Assembly (NCBI GenBank): GCA_028023455.1
Contig: JAQFVV010000013.1
Coordinates: 15,574,258-15,638,257, forward strand
Direction: 5' to 3'
Source: Epiperipatus broadwayi
Lineage: Eukaryota > Onychophora > Udeonychophora > Euonychophora > Peripatidae
Length of the DNA stretch: 64,000 nucleotides
The notes below the pieces were generated by a model. It saw nothing but the letters and a program-made list of their open reading frames with translations. It did no database searches and had not been told where the DNA came from. This document shows positions 45,290 to 56,829 of this stretch, piece after piece; the first letter of the stretch is position 1; every line of letters starts with the position of its first letter. The position numbers and the translations under genes were made by a program.

Positions 45290-46905
45290 CAAAGATATTT
45301 TCAAGGACTTTGTTGAAGGGATTGCTTCCAGTCATAGATGAATGATTATAGGAGGTTCAATGTGATTTTAGACAATCAAAAAATACTATAGATATGGTTT
45401 TTGTTATCAGGCAAGTGCAAAAAAATGTGTCGGAACAAGTGTTTTATTGATTTAGTCAAGGCATTTAATTAACTCAGTTAATGAAATGTTATAAAATTAA
45501 TTGGATATCCAAAATGTGTTCCCATTATATAGCTTCTACATGATGGAATGAATGGAAGTATAATTATTATAGGATGTTTGAAATGATAATGTGTTCTAAA
45601 TAAGGATAATTTGTTCTAAATAAGGGCGTATGCTTGCTCCAATATTGTTTTCAGTTATGATAGTGACTTTGAAATTGTTTATAAATCTCTTAACATCATC
45701 TAAATGTGATAAAGGTTTGATGGTAAAATTTTTAATGTGAATTAATTAAAAGAAAAACAATAACTTTATTTTGGATTCTGGATTTACAATATGCTGGTGA
45801 TTGTGCTATTTTTGCCAATTCAAAGAACAATTTACAGAATGCACAAATTTTAATGCAACAACTTGAAATTCTTTACCAGCCAATGTGAGACGAAAAATCT
45901 TCAGCAACTGTTAGCTTGGATAGTTATCAACTTAAAAATGAAACCTAATTTAAATATCTGTATAATTTTATCAATACAAAAATATACTACCTAATTTAAA
46001 TATCTTTGTAATTTTATCAATACAAAGATATACTTACATGTTGAGTTGCAACATAGATTCTAGTGTGCTGCTGCTGCTTATTAATAATTTAAAAGATATT
46101 TCATCATAGGGAAGTAATTACTATAATTAAATAAGCTGTATATAAAGGTGTTATTTTAACTAATTTATTTTACAGAAGTGAGACTCAAACATCTTGCTGG
46201 TGCAATATAATTCAGGATAGTTATCAACTTCAGAATTAAACCTAATTTTAATATCTTGGTAGTTTTGTAAATGCAAAGATGTACTTATATGTTGAGGTGC
46301 AACATAGACTCTAATGTGCTGTTGCTGTTTTAACAAGTTAAATAATTAATTACTATAATTAAATTAGCAGCATATAAAGTTGTAATTTTAACTAATTTAT
46401 TGTACAGAAGTGAGATTCGGACACCTTGCTGATGTAATATAACTCATTAGAAACTTTTCCATTTAAGGTTACTCCATAAAATTTAAAAAAAAAACACTGA
46501 TAAAATTGTAAAACCCATGATCTAACTTTCTATACGTAATACTGTAGTCTACTATTATAAAATCACACCTTTATTGGATTGGATATGAAAAAATGAATGA
46601 GCAATGCAAGACTTTGTGGTGAACTTGAACATAGTTTCCATGGGAAAGGTAGACTCCATTTATCCTTATTAAGATTATCTCAAAAACATTCTAAAGAAAT
46701 GCAGTGTTGATTGTTTCTATTGGAAAGTTATGACAGAGAATAGTGGTGTATTTCATATAAAGAAATGTTTTCTGTTGAAGAGATTAAAAGGCAGCATCAC
46801 AAAATATTAAATAAATAAAAAAATGGATTAGTATGTTCTCTATGTAGATATACTTATGTCTCACAGATTGTTTTGTCTACTCATTGCAAATCTCATTTCC
46901 AGATA
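45290..46905 (+). pseudogene. RTE-like LINE relic: reverse transcriptase to C-terminal zinc finger
   Basis: Decayed non-LTR retrotransposon polymerase. At 45345-45480 EVQCDFRQSKNTIDMVFVIR then QVQKN follow the RTE pattern E-QCGFR-GRGTVDMIF-LRQ-QEK; the following motif A (FIDLxKAFD) reads FIDLVKAFN across a frameshift. The catalytic box at 45781-45810 reads DLQYAGDCAIFA instead of QYADDCAL, so one Asp is changed. The thumb region (FKYLGS-like, YRSETQTSCWCNI) appears twice because of an internal duplication. The C-terminal part at 46560-46760 (WIGYEKMNEQ, LLRLSQKHSKEMQC) matches the RTE WxGHVxRM region, and a closing CX2C-X12-HX4H finger (CSLCRYTY...STHCKSH) sits at 46834-46900. The endonuclease half is missing. 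Confidence 0.75.
45930..46445 (+). repeat. Internal duplication in the LINE relic (about 245-bp period)
   Basis: The stretch from AAACCTAATTTAAATATCTT through GTACAGAAGTGAGA-like sequence occurs at about 45985-46215 and 46230-46445. A further 55-base partial copy precedes it at 45938. The copies differ by 10-15 percent, so the duplication is old. Confidence 0.75.
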
Positions 46906-47430
46906 AGTTTTTTCCCCCTTGGAATTGAAATGGCCATATTTGTTAACAAGTGGCTACTAATGTACATTTCAGATATTCCAATACAATGTTCATCTATTTG
47001 TTTTTATGTTTAATCATATATAGTTGAATTCAAATAAATAATTTTGATAAACAAGGATTAATAAATAGAAGTGATCTGTACATGCAGTGTGGGTAGGGAT
47101 ATTGTTATGTGGACATAAGTTTAATAGTGTCATGTCCCATTCAAACAACTAAAAATACATTCCAATACTATTACATTTTTGACGAATATATAATGCTCAC
47201 TGAGCACTTCTTTTTTTCTGCTGACTATTGCTGTGGCAGAACTTTGATGCATCTGAAACTGCAGCTTAAGTATGATGAAACTTTTTTATTATTATTGTAA
47301 TTTTTTAAAAAAATCATTCAACATACAAATGTTTATTTTAGGCTCTGGAAATATCAAAAAGTTCAGCAAGTCAATTTAATTATTCATTGATTCAATCTAA
47401 AAAAAAATAAAGAATTTAAATAGGCATGGC
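46906..47430. other. No recognisable gene
   Basis: Non-coding AT-rich DNA between two element relics. The short open stretch at 47109-47300 has no recognisable motif. Confidence 0.4.
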
Positions 47431-49110
47431 TCTCGAAATGCCATGAAACTAGGGAATATTTTTAGATATTAAAGCAATATAGATGACATCATTTGTAAAC
47501 TTTGCTTTCAGTCAAATTCAAAAGATGAATTTTTTACCAGTAAAAAACAGGCCAAATGGAAAATAGATTACTTAAGGTCAAAAAGTTCCTACTAATTCAG
47601 TTATTGCTATTAGAAATAAAAACAATGAAAGTATTTTAACAGAAAACCCAGAACATAATCTGAAGTTAGAAAACAGCAAGAAAAACATGATTAAAATTCT
47701 AAGACAATATTACCCTAACAAATACTATCAATTCATTAATGCTTTCTATACAATCTATATATAATAATAATAATAATAATAAAAAATGTTAATATTCCTA
47801 AATCATGACATAGCAAGAATTATTCTTTAAAATTTATAGAATGTATAAATTTAATCATACATAAGGAGATTATTGATGAAGTTAGAACATCTTCATTTTG
47901 TTGTTTGATAGTTAATGAGGAAAGTACAAATATTTTGATAGAAAAAAAATTAATATTATATATAAAATGCAGATCAAAATCTGAATTTAGCTATCAGACA
48001 AAATTTGCCAGCATTATTAAGCTTATTGCATGTGACAGTCATTATATTGTAAAAGCGATAAAAGACTTATAGAGAAAATAATCTTGATTTAGAAAAAATG
48101 ATTATGTTTAACTTTGTAATGTTAGGAAAAACAAAGTGTGGGCTCGCCTAGGAGACAATATTTGACATTTAGTTCAATAGTACTGTGTGGCTCAGAGAAG
48201 TTCTTGAGAATAGATGATGCATGGAAACAGATTCCATTTATTAGGGATATTGAAACCTTTTAAGGATAATATATATACAATGTTTAATAAATTGTTTACA
48301 AGAATTGAAGAACTTAAAAAATCGGCCAATATTTCAGAAATTGGTGTCATATCATTCAGAACTCTCAATGAAATAAGATAGGTATGTTATTAAAAGCTCT
48401 GGTAAGAAAGTATGACATTTTAATAAATTACTTCATATAATAAGTTAAAGAATTCAATGGCCCAATAAGTAAATATTGCTTTAAAAACATCAAAACCAAC
48501 AATATCAACTAGCATGCGCAATTTTTCCATCTATATTATTAGCATTAAACAAAACTTTGTAAAGGATCTCTATGGAGGCACACCAATATGTAATGGCAAA
48601 AATTAATAAATCAAGAGTGCAATATCTAAATAACATCTGCTGGAATGTGGATGTTCAAACAATTTTGTATTCCAATGATTATATACTTTGCCAATATATA
48701 AATTTATTCAACTGCTTTGTAATCATTTTAATATTAGATTTCCAGAGGAAGATGTAATTGATTGGAATGCTTTGGGTCCTTTTGTGATGAAAAATATTCA
48801 AACATACAGCATGAAAAAGATAGTCTAAAATGTTTATTTTTAAAATATGAATCTATAATAAATAATGATAAAAACTATATAAGCTTAGATGCAATTTTAA
48901 AACAATATGGTAATTTGAAATTTTAGCAAATGAAACATGTAAAATTGGAATAACTGAATCATTTAATGATTTAGTTAAATATGTCTTAAAGGCAAAAAAT
49001 ATAAAAAAAACTTTCAGTACTTTATGATATTTATAAACTTTTGTACTGATTGTGAATGTGATTTTAGTTTAATAATGAATTCTATAATAGACTAGATAAC
49101 AAACATTTGG
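47431..49110 (+). pseudogene. hAT-like transposase relic, DUF4371/KIAA1586-like
   Basis: A third hAT lineage, different from the two ZBED-like elements. Near 47485-47570 a CKLCFQSNSKDEFFTSKKQA segment resembles the N-terminal zinc-binding part. At 47850-48060 the frame reads EIIDEVRTSSFCCLIVNEES, TNILIEKKLILYIKCRSK and FASIIKLIACDSH, matching the DUF4371 pattern in which FFSLxxDESTDIS is followed by LxxYVRF. Further on, NKLFTRIEELKKSANISEIG and the C-terminal IISLDAILKQYGN-type segment (48860-48930) fit the same family. The catalytic DEST is altered to NEEST. Many stops separate the blocks. I could not define terminal repeats or a duplication, so element ends are unknown. Confidence 0.55.
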
Positions 49111-51229
49111 ATAATATAAAAATTAAGCAAATCTTGTCAGAAAGACAAATAAACCTAGACAAAATTTATAAAATTTGGATAAATAAACTATTTTATATGT
49201 AAACATGCAAATGAATACTATATTTTAAGATCTTTATATATATAGTATTTTCCTGGAGGTTTGTGATGAAGGTATTTTAGTTGTATTTATAAATGTTGCA
49301 CAGCAGTCGGTTTAGTATGCTCAGCAGCGATAGCATTTTTAGCAGTTAACTCTAAAGAGAACATTTGTTAGCTACATATGTAACATTTCTTGAGTAAACA
49401 AATACAACCAACACTTTATATAATACAAGATTTGTATAGTGAAGGCAAATATTACAATAAACACTAAATTGGTGAACATTATTGTGTTTTGTAAAATTTT
49501 GTTACTAATTAAGTTCCCTTACCGGTTAATTTATATCTTTAATTAATAGTGAAAATGCTTTACTTTTTTTTAAAAAAAATTATTCCGAATATAATCTCCA
49601 ACAAACGATTTCAGGAACAAATTACACTTTTATAGCAAACTAAAAATATTTAGTACCAAATATTTTCAGCAATAATTTGAAATAATGTCACATCATCAAA
49701 TAAATAATTGACTGGTGGAATAAGATCATTTTTCAAAGTCTAACTTTTGTAATCTTTCAAAATTGATTTATTTGTTGTACAAAATTTTTGGGAGAAATTA
49801 TAAAGTGCTAAATTACCCATTTCTTTATCCCACAATTTTATTTTATTTTTCACATTTATAATCTTTACATATCAATAGTTCAATAAGAATAATAAATTAA
49901 ATTATTTATAGATGGCAATTTTACAACGCTTTCATACTCCATCTTTTTTTATTAACAAGATTATATAAAAATGAAGTCTGCTTTTGAAGTGGAGACACTC
50001 GTCTTCTCTAGAAATATGACAATCTTTTTACATTCCTTTATAATGATTCTGAATAACAGGAGGAGAGGTGGGGTCCATATGCTTTATTATAAAGTCAGTA
50101 TAAAAAAAAATTATCAAGAAATAATTGCTTTACGAACAATTTTCAGAAATCAAATTCATACACATTTTAATTTGCTTACTATAATTTACGTTAAATTCTC
50201 AGCTTAATTTAGGCAGGTTGAGTAAGTCAGACTAGAGTACGCTACAATCAAACAATCGAAAACACGTGATCATTGCTGGCGGCTGTCTCCAGTTGCTAAC
50301 CACACGTTAAATGCAATTTATTTGAGTACAGTATTTCAATACAGATTTTAAAGAACACAAACATGAAGTATTATAAAAATATAACTTTTTTATTTTATTT
50401 TTAAAACTAAAATATCAAATGCTAAATAATAAAAATATTTAGATAAATAACTGATATAGAATAAAAATTATTTTAAGATATATTCCCCAAGTCTTTTGGC
50501 AAAGTAAACCAAAAAATATCGTGACATTTAAAATTCATCTTTTTTAAATATATATATTTTAGGATTTTCTTTTTTAAGTTTATAAGACAAAAAAAAGCAT
50601 AAAAAAATTAACTGAGAAGAATGCTAATTAATAATACTTCACATATTTTTTCATTTCCTTTAATTACAACTAAATTATTTAAAAAAAAAAAGCGACTAAT
50701 ATCAATAATCAAGTTTTATATATAATCGATTTAATCATAAACAAAGTTTAATATTGCAGATACCTTCCCACATTATAATACATTGCAAATATTTCTGAAA
50801 ATCACTTTATTAATAATAAGGTCCTGATCTTAAGAAAAAAACTTGAGGCAGAATATTGAAAACCTGTACAGTCTCGAAAGTACAGATGCAATATCATTGA
50901 TTACCTAAGCTTTCCAAGATTAGTGATTTTGCTGAATTAAAAAAAGCAATAATGGTAATCATTTAGTATGCAATCTGGGACTTTTATACATACCAAGGGG
51001 AACCACTGAACTTCTAGTGAAAGTACTAAGTGATAAATAGAACAAATATTGGGAGTATGGTTTTATGTGTGTGTTAAAAATGAAATTAAGATAAATAACA
51101 TATGTTATGTAAAGAAAATCTAATAAAAATAAAATGCATATTTTTTTAATAAACAATATTACAATTTATTTTTTCATTAGCTATCTTTTAAAATATTAAT
51201 TATAATTTTATCATTTCCTGGAACTTTAC
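49111..51229. other. AT-rich DNA without recognisable feature
   Basis: Low-complexity sequence; slightly GC-richer near 50210-50310. No gene, RNA or bounded element is seen. Confidence 0.45.
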
Positions 51230-52480
51230 ATAGATTTAATAATGTCTCACTTTTGTATTTAAAATGTTACACAATTTAGAAGATATAACAACTGTAGAGG
51301 ATGCTTTATTTTCTTGTTATTTATTACTGTATAATTCTTTATAGAATTCTTCCACATATTTATTTCATGATATCTTAGTAATAGTTCCATCTATTCTTTT
51401 TACTGCAAAAATAACATTCATACCAATATCAAGATGTTGTTTTATACTTTTAAGACATTTATTGTCTTTTATAGTTTTCTTTACCAATTCACTATTATAC
51501 TTGCTTATATCACTATTAACTATTTTTTGTAACAGTGTCCAATTCTAGATATTCAATTCTTCTTAATGAATTATTTTTATATTTTTTTTCATATTACTTC
51601 TTTTCTTCATATATTGTCTCAATAGAAAATTTATTGATAAATTGCTGCTTTTTGGTACCAGTTATCTTTCTTGCAATTCTTAATAGTGTACCAGATATCT
51701 TTGTTAGGACTTTTTCCAAATCTGAACCATTCTCATAATCTGTTAATATTTGAAATCAATTTATAAATTATTAATTAAATTCTCAATTATCAGTTGTGTT
51801 GAATTTATTAAAAAAACATTAGACTAAAAATACTTATTTTTTTGTTAGTCAAAATATCCTTCCACTTTACCTTTATTTGAATGTTTCCATATTCCATTTC
51901 TGTTGAGTCATCTCTCTTTAAAAAAAAAAAAGAATTCATACTATAGGTTTTTTTTCTGGGTTTTTTTTTTTTTTTCCTGAAAACTCCACAAGTCTGTGTC
52001 CTCTCATTTTTACCACCATAACCAATTTTGCCGACAACACTTTCATCTTTCAATTGATTGCAATTCCACCATTAAAGTCTGCCATGACAATTTTAAAATG
52101 TTTAATCTAATCAAAATCATTTTGTACATTATATAAAAGTCTTCTACTTCTTTATTATAATGAACACATTGGGGCATAAACTTGAATTTGGTGTCTTCCA
52201 TTAAACTCATTTTCTGTCCGATATATCATCAATTTCCAAAATATATTGGTTTTTCCATTTTTTATTTATAATGAATCCCATGTCACTTGTGCTTCCAGTG
52301 CCTTTTAATCAATTATTTCTTCATCTTTTCTTCTAACTTTACAAAATCTAAATGTCCCATTGAATATTAGATAATTCATTTTGGAGCAATCTTCCTTCAT
52401 TTGAAAGGGATCTGCAGTTGTAAATACCGAAATAAAAGGTTATCATTGATTGGTAGCCTGTGTCAATTCTTTGCATATTC
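51230..52480 (-). pseudogene. RTE-like LINE endonuclease and linker relic
   Basis: Reads right to left. Near 52440 the relic opens with IYNCRSLSNEGRLLQNELSN then IQWDI, the family start WNVRSLxxxGKLxxLxxEMxxxxWDILGLSE. Around 52100-52280 are MGFIINKKWKNQYILEIDDI and CVHYNKEVEDFY, matching the GVGFxxxK and YAPTxxxxDEEVExFY parts. The GDFN box is blurred near 52080. At 51870-52045 ESVVGKIGYGGKNERTQTCG then MNSFFFLKRDD matches VGxFGYGxRNERGQxLxxF...IMNTFFxKR, a strong RTE signature. At 51390-51460 IDGTITKIS-K-YVEEFYKE-LYS is the linker just before the polymerase. No polymerase follows; frameshifts and A-runs show decay. It lies opposite in strand to the other two RTE fragments. Confidence 0.65.
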
Positions 52481-53135
52481 TGCATTCACCCATAATCTCC
52501 TCAGAATAAATCATAATTTAGTTTTGTATGTCAAAATTTTTGTATCTATTTTTTAAAAAGAGGTTCAACACACATTCATCCTATCTTCAAAAACACTATG
52601 CTAGTATTCCAATTAAAAACTATCAGACAACTGAGAAGAAAAACCATGGTGTTTCTTAATTTTAAACTCAGAAAAATGTTGCCCTCTCAAAATTCCTTTA
52701 AGAATTCAGAGAAATCAAAAGATCTTTCAATTAACACCAAACTCTTTTCTATAGTAGTAATAATATAGTGAATATAAAAAAAAAAAAAGTAAAGGGGTAT
52801 TTTGTTTAAAATATTTTTAATATATTTATTTTTAATTACCACCATATTAAATAAGTATATAATTAATTTAATATTTAAATACAAGTATAATTAATATACT
52901 TGGCGCTTAGATGTAATATGGGGGATTTAAACATAGGTGTGGTCATGTGTGAGATAAGACTAGATAGGTGAAGCGAGCTTGAAAGTCTGTGCTCAAATCG
53001 CCTATTATTATATAAATAATATTTTTAAAAAATTTCTTTTTAAAGAAATATATATATAATTCTTATTCTTTTTCTAAACTTACATTTCTAAAAGCAAATA
53101 CTTTTTTTAAAAAACTATCATTTATTTAATAATAA
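52481..53135. other. No recognisable gene
   Basis: AT-rich DNA with an A-run at 52776-52787 and a more balanced patch at 52905-53005. No motif or boundary recognised. Confidence 0.4.
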
Positions 53136-54120
53136 ATAATATTTCTGTAGTATAAATTTCACTACACCCCTCTCACACAAGGTAGGGATTGATTTCTATC
53201 CACTTTTAAAACTTTGTGGAGACATGTAATCATAAACATATGACCAAAGGCATATGAAAAAGATCTATGATCCCAAAGATGTGCATTTCATACTGAAATA
53301 GCACTCACAATGAAAGTATATTAATATTTTTTATTAATCATTCATTGGTCTGGAGATTATCCAATATTGAATAATATTTCTGTAATTTTCATTACACCAC
53401 TCTCATGCAAGATAGGAACTGGCATCTATCCACTTTTAACACCTTGTGGAGGGATGTAATTTGATATATATACACTGAAAAAGCATAAAGATATGTGTAA
53501 GAGATTTTGATCTGGGCCAACTGATGAATCTTGGTTCAGTATGCAATGTGCATTTTGGGTATCATAGATCTTTTTCACATGTCCTTGGTCATACGTTTAT
53601 GCTTACATCGCTCCACAAGGTACTAAAAGTGGATAGAAATCAATTCCTACCTTGCATGAGAATGGTGTAGTAAAAATTACACTCCATAAATATTATTCAT
53701 TATTGGATAATCTCTAGTTTAATGAATGACTAATAAAAATTATTAATATACTTTCATTAATACTTATGGCTATACTGTCATTAAGTGATTTGTTTCAAAG
53801 TTGTGAGGGCAGCACATTTGACACTTATCAAACTGTAGTACTTTGATATATATATACTGAACAATGATAAAGATATATGAAAAAGATTGTGGTATGGGCC
53901 AACTGATCCTTACGCAATGCACATTTTGGGGATCATAGATCTTTTTCATGTGTCTTTGGTCATATGTTTATGATTAGATTCCTCCACAAGGTATTAAAAA
54001 TGGATAGAAATTATTCCCTACCTTGCATGAGTGATATAATGAAAATTATGCTACAGAAATATTATTCATTGTTGAATAATCTCTAGTCTAATGAATGATT
54101 AATAAAAATTATTAATATAT
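53136..54120. repeat. Fold-back repeat array (two forward, two inverted copies)
   Basis: A unit of about 150 bases containing TCTATCCACTTTTAA, CTTGTGGAG and CATATGAAAAAGATCTATGA-like strings appears forward at 53136-53289, forward and partial at 53366-53460, inverted at 53547-53700 and inverted at 53909-54070. A flanking stretch of about 60 bases (AATCATTCATTGGTCTGGAG; inverted at 53690-53755 and 54060-54118) is also repeated. In addition, the spacer with GGGCCAACTGAT repeats directly at 53461-53575 and 53841-53945, so the right half is itself duplicated with a period of about 375. No coding. It can form long hairpins. Confidence 0.85.
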
Positions 54121-56821
54121 CTTTTTTTTTAATAAAAAAATCTCATGACTATTCTTTAAAATTTTCAAATCAATTAAAAACAAACAAAAATGTACGAGTT
54201 CATTTCTCAAAAATTTTGGTTATTATGTTATTATTTTCCAAAAATCTAGTTGACACACAAATTGAAAATCAATTTTCTTATTTTACAATCCTGTAAAATT
54301 AAAACTAAATGCACTACAAACTCCTAAAAATCATTTTATTTATTTAAAACTACTACATGTTTTTAAAAAAATTTCCCCTAACTAAGTAAACATTTTGAAA
54401 CTGCAAAGCTATGCTATATCAATATACATGACTTCAATTAGACTTCTACACAACAACAAAAAATGTAAACAGGCAAACAAAAATGTAAATAAACAAACAA
54501 ATATTAAAATTGTAAATTTTATATATTTTTTTATATGTGAGCAGCTTATTTTCTTTTTTATGAAAGCCATATGCAATCATATTTTAAAAAAAAAAATTGT
54601 AAATAAATTTTACAATAAGTCAGCAAACATTTTTCCATCACAGAGCACCATATATAATCATGTTTTTGGTAAAATTTATTCAGTTTACATTTCATTGAAA
54701 GCATATATATTTTATTCATTTATTATCCTTTTTGAATTTAGTGTGTAATAAAATGTTTTCTAAATATGATGCTAAAAGTTTTACGAAAAAAAATTATTGA
54801 AAAATTGAATATCAACCACAGCATATTTAATTGCAATAAAAGTCAAACATTCCAGGATTTATTTTAAAAATAAAAATACAATACAATAAGATTTTTTTTT
54901 CTTATTTTTATGTTTCAGTGAATGAATGAGTGAACAGATAGTAAAATATATGAAAATGTGGTCCCTCAATTTTATTATTTTTTTATAATTTTCTTTATAA
55001 TTTTAATTTATATATGCATACTATTCACATTAAAAACGTATGTTATACGTATGTGTGTGTTGAGAAGTACTATATACTTGCAGTTCAATAAACATTTTAT
55101 TCTAATCAAAGTTTATCAACAAAAATATGAGCTACTATATATGATATATGATGTATGCAAGGTAGGCTGTGAACAAAATACAATGGATATTGTGGCTCCA
55201 TTGTATTTTTATTTACAAACTCAAACAAAAACTTTTCCAATCTGTTTATCAAATCTCAACAACAAAAAAAGTATTTAGATTAACTAACCTATAAATTGAA
55301 AATCAATTTATTCCTATTTAGTTGAAGTCTTAAATTTTTCAATATTCTGCAGTTTCTTTAATCATCCTTTTATTTTCCAATTATATGCTTTAACATTAGA
55401 TGTTTTGTCATTAAAATGTCCCAACTTTATCTTCAATTTATTGTTAGTGATAACTATATAACTAGTACTTTTTTTAATTTCACAATCTAAGAATTTTATC
55501 TCATAGACACCATCTTTTCTAAACCATACACTTTATTATTATTTAGCATATTTAAATTTGCTTTTTATATATAAACACATTATTTCAATACATGCTTTAT
55601 ATATATATTTTTTTTTTCTTATTAAATATAAATTTATTTCTTATGAAGTTAAAATATTTTATTTATCCTACATAGTGGAGTCATGATACATTATATTTTG
55701 TTCTACGCCTCCCTCACATATATTGTACATGTATAATAATTCACATTTTATTGATAAATTTTTGATTAGACTAGAATTATGTACTGTTTATTGAACTGTA
55801 AATGTACAGTACTTTCAATAGGTCTCTTTTGTTGTTGTTTTGAACAGAAGCATGTATAACTTTATCTGATTTTTTTTATTTACCTTAAAAGTATATAATT
55901 GAATTAACAAAATGGAGGGATAAGAAACAACATTGTCTGCCCTATGAATCAGGGCAGCTTATGATGAAATGTATAGTATGCATAAGTTAAGATTATAAAT
56001 AAAAATTTTAAAAAATAATAAATTGAGGAGTCATATTTATATATATTCTACTGAATGTGTGTTTGCTCATTCATGAAAATAAGTCTGATTTTCATTACAA
56101 TTAAATATGCTCTAGGCAATATTTTTTTTTTTTCCAATACTTTTGTCAACTTTTGATATCATGCAAAAAAAAATAATAATGACGAATAAAAATGTATATC
56201 CTTCCTAACATAAATCAATAAAATTTTATTAATATTAGATTTACAATTATTTTTTTTACATTTTTAATTGGATAATATATAACTGACATATATATATTGA
56301 CATGCATAATTCACAGTTTCATTGTACTTTTAATGAAATTTTTTAATTATTATTTTAATAAATCCTGTTATTGGTCATCATCCCTTATTCTAAAATTTGA
56401 TAATCTCTTATGGCTATCAACTTAAATAAAAGGCTTTACTTTTATAATTCCCATATCATTAGATATTAACATAAAATTATTATACATAAACATGAAATTC
56501 TTACTTTTAAGCATAAAATTATTAAATTATTAACTTGTAACATACATTTTAATTCATTTTTTTTAAGATTAAATATATCATATACTCCCAACTAAATTAT
56601 GCATAAACTTATTATTTTGTACTCATATGCAGTATTAAATTAAATATAAGTTATGATCTAAACTAATTTATATTTTCAATCAAATAGCTAGTCTTAAAAA
56701 CATGCAGAGCTCTCATGACTGGTTCAATTGAAATGTTTCATGAAGGCAGTTTGTATATTTTACTAATATTTTTGACTATTTATGAGGAGAAAAAATTTGA
56801 TTTAGATTATGATTCAATATA
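54121..56821. other. AT-rich DNA without recognisable feature
   Basis: Low-complexity AT sequence. Two open stretches (54395-54748 and 54958-55278) are rich in F, I, K, N and Y, with no motif, and look like chance. Confidence 0.45.
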
Positions 56822-56829
56822 CTTTAGCC

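Noticed and set aside
53521-53560. CTGATGA box as another hammerhead
   Set aside because: No GAAA or cleavage triplet with fitting stems follows; it belongs to the fold-back array spacer, and the duplicate at 53900 does not keep the box.
54395-55278. 117- and 106-codon plus-strand open frames
   Set aside because: Low-complexity AT-driven translations with no motif or splice context.
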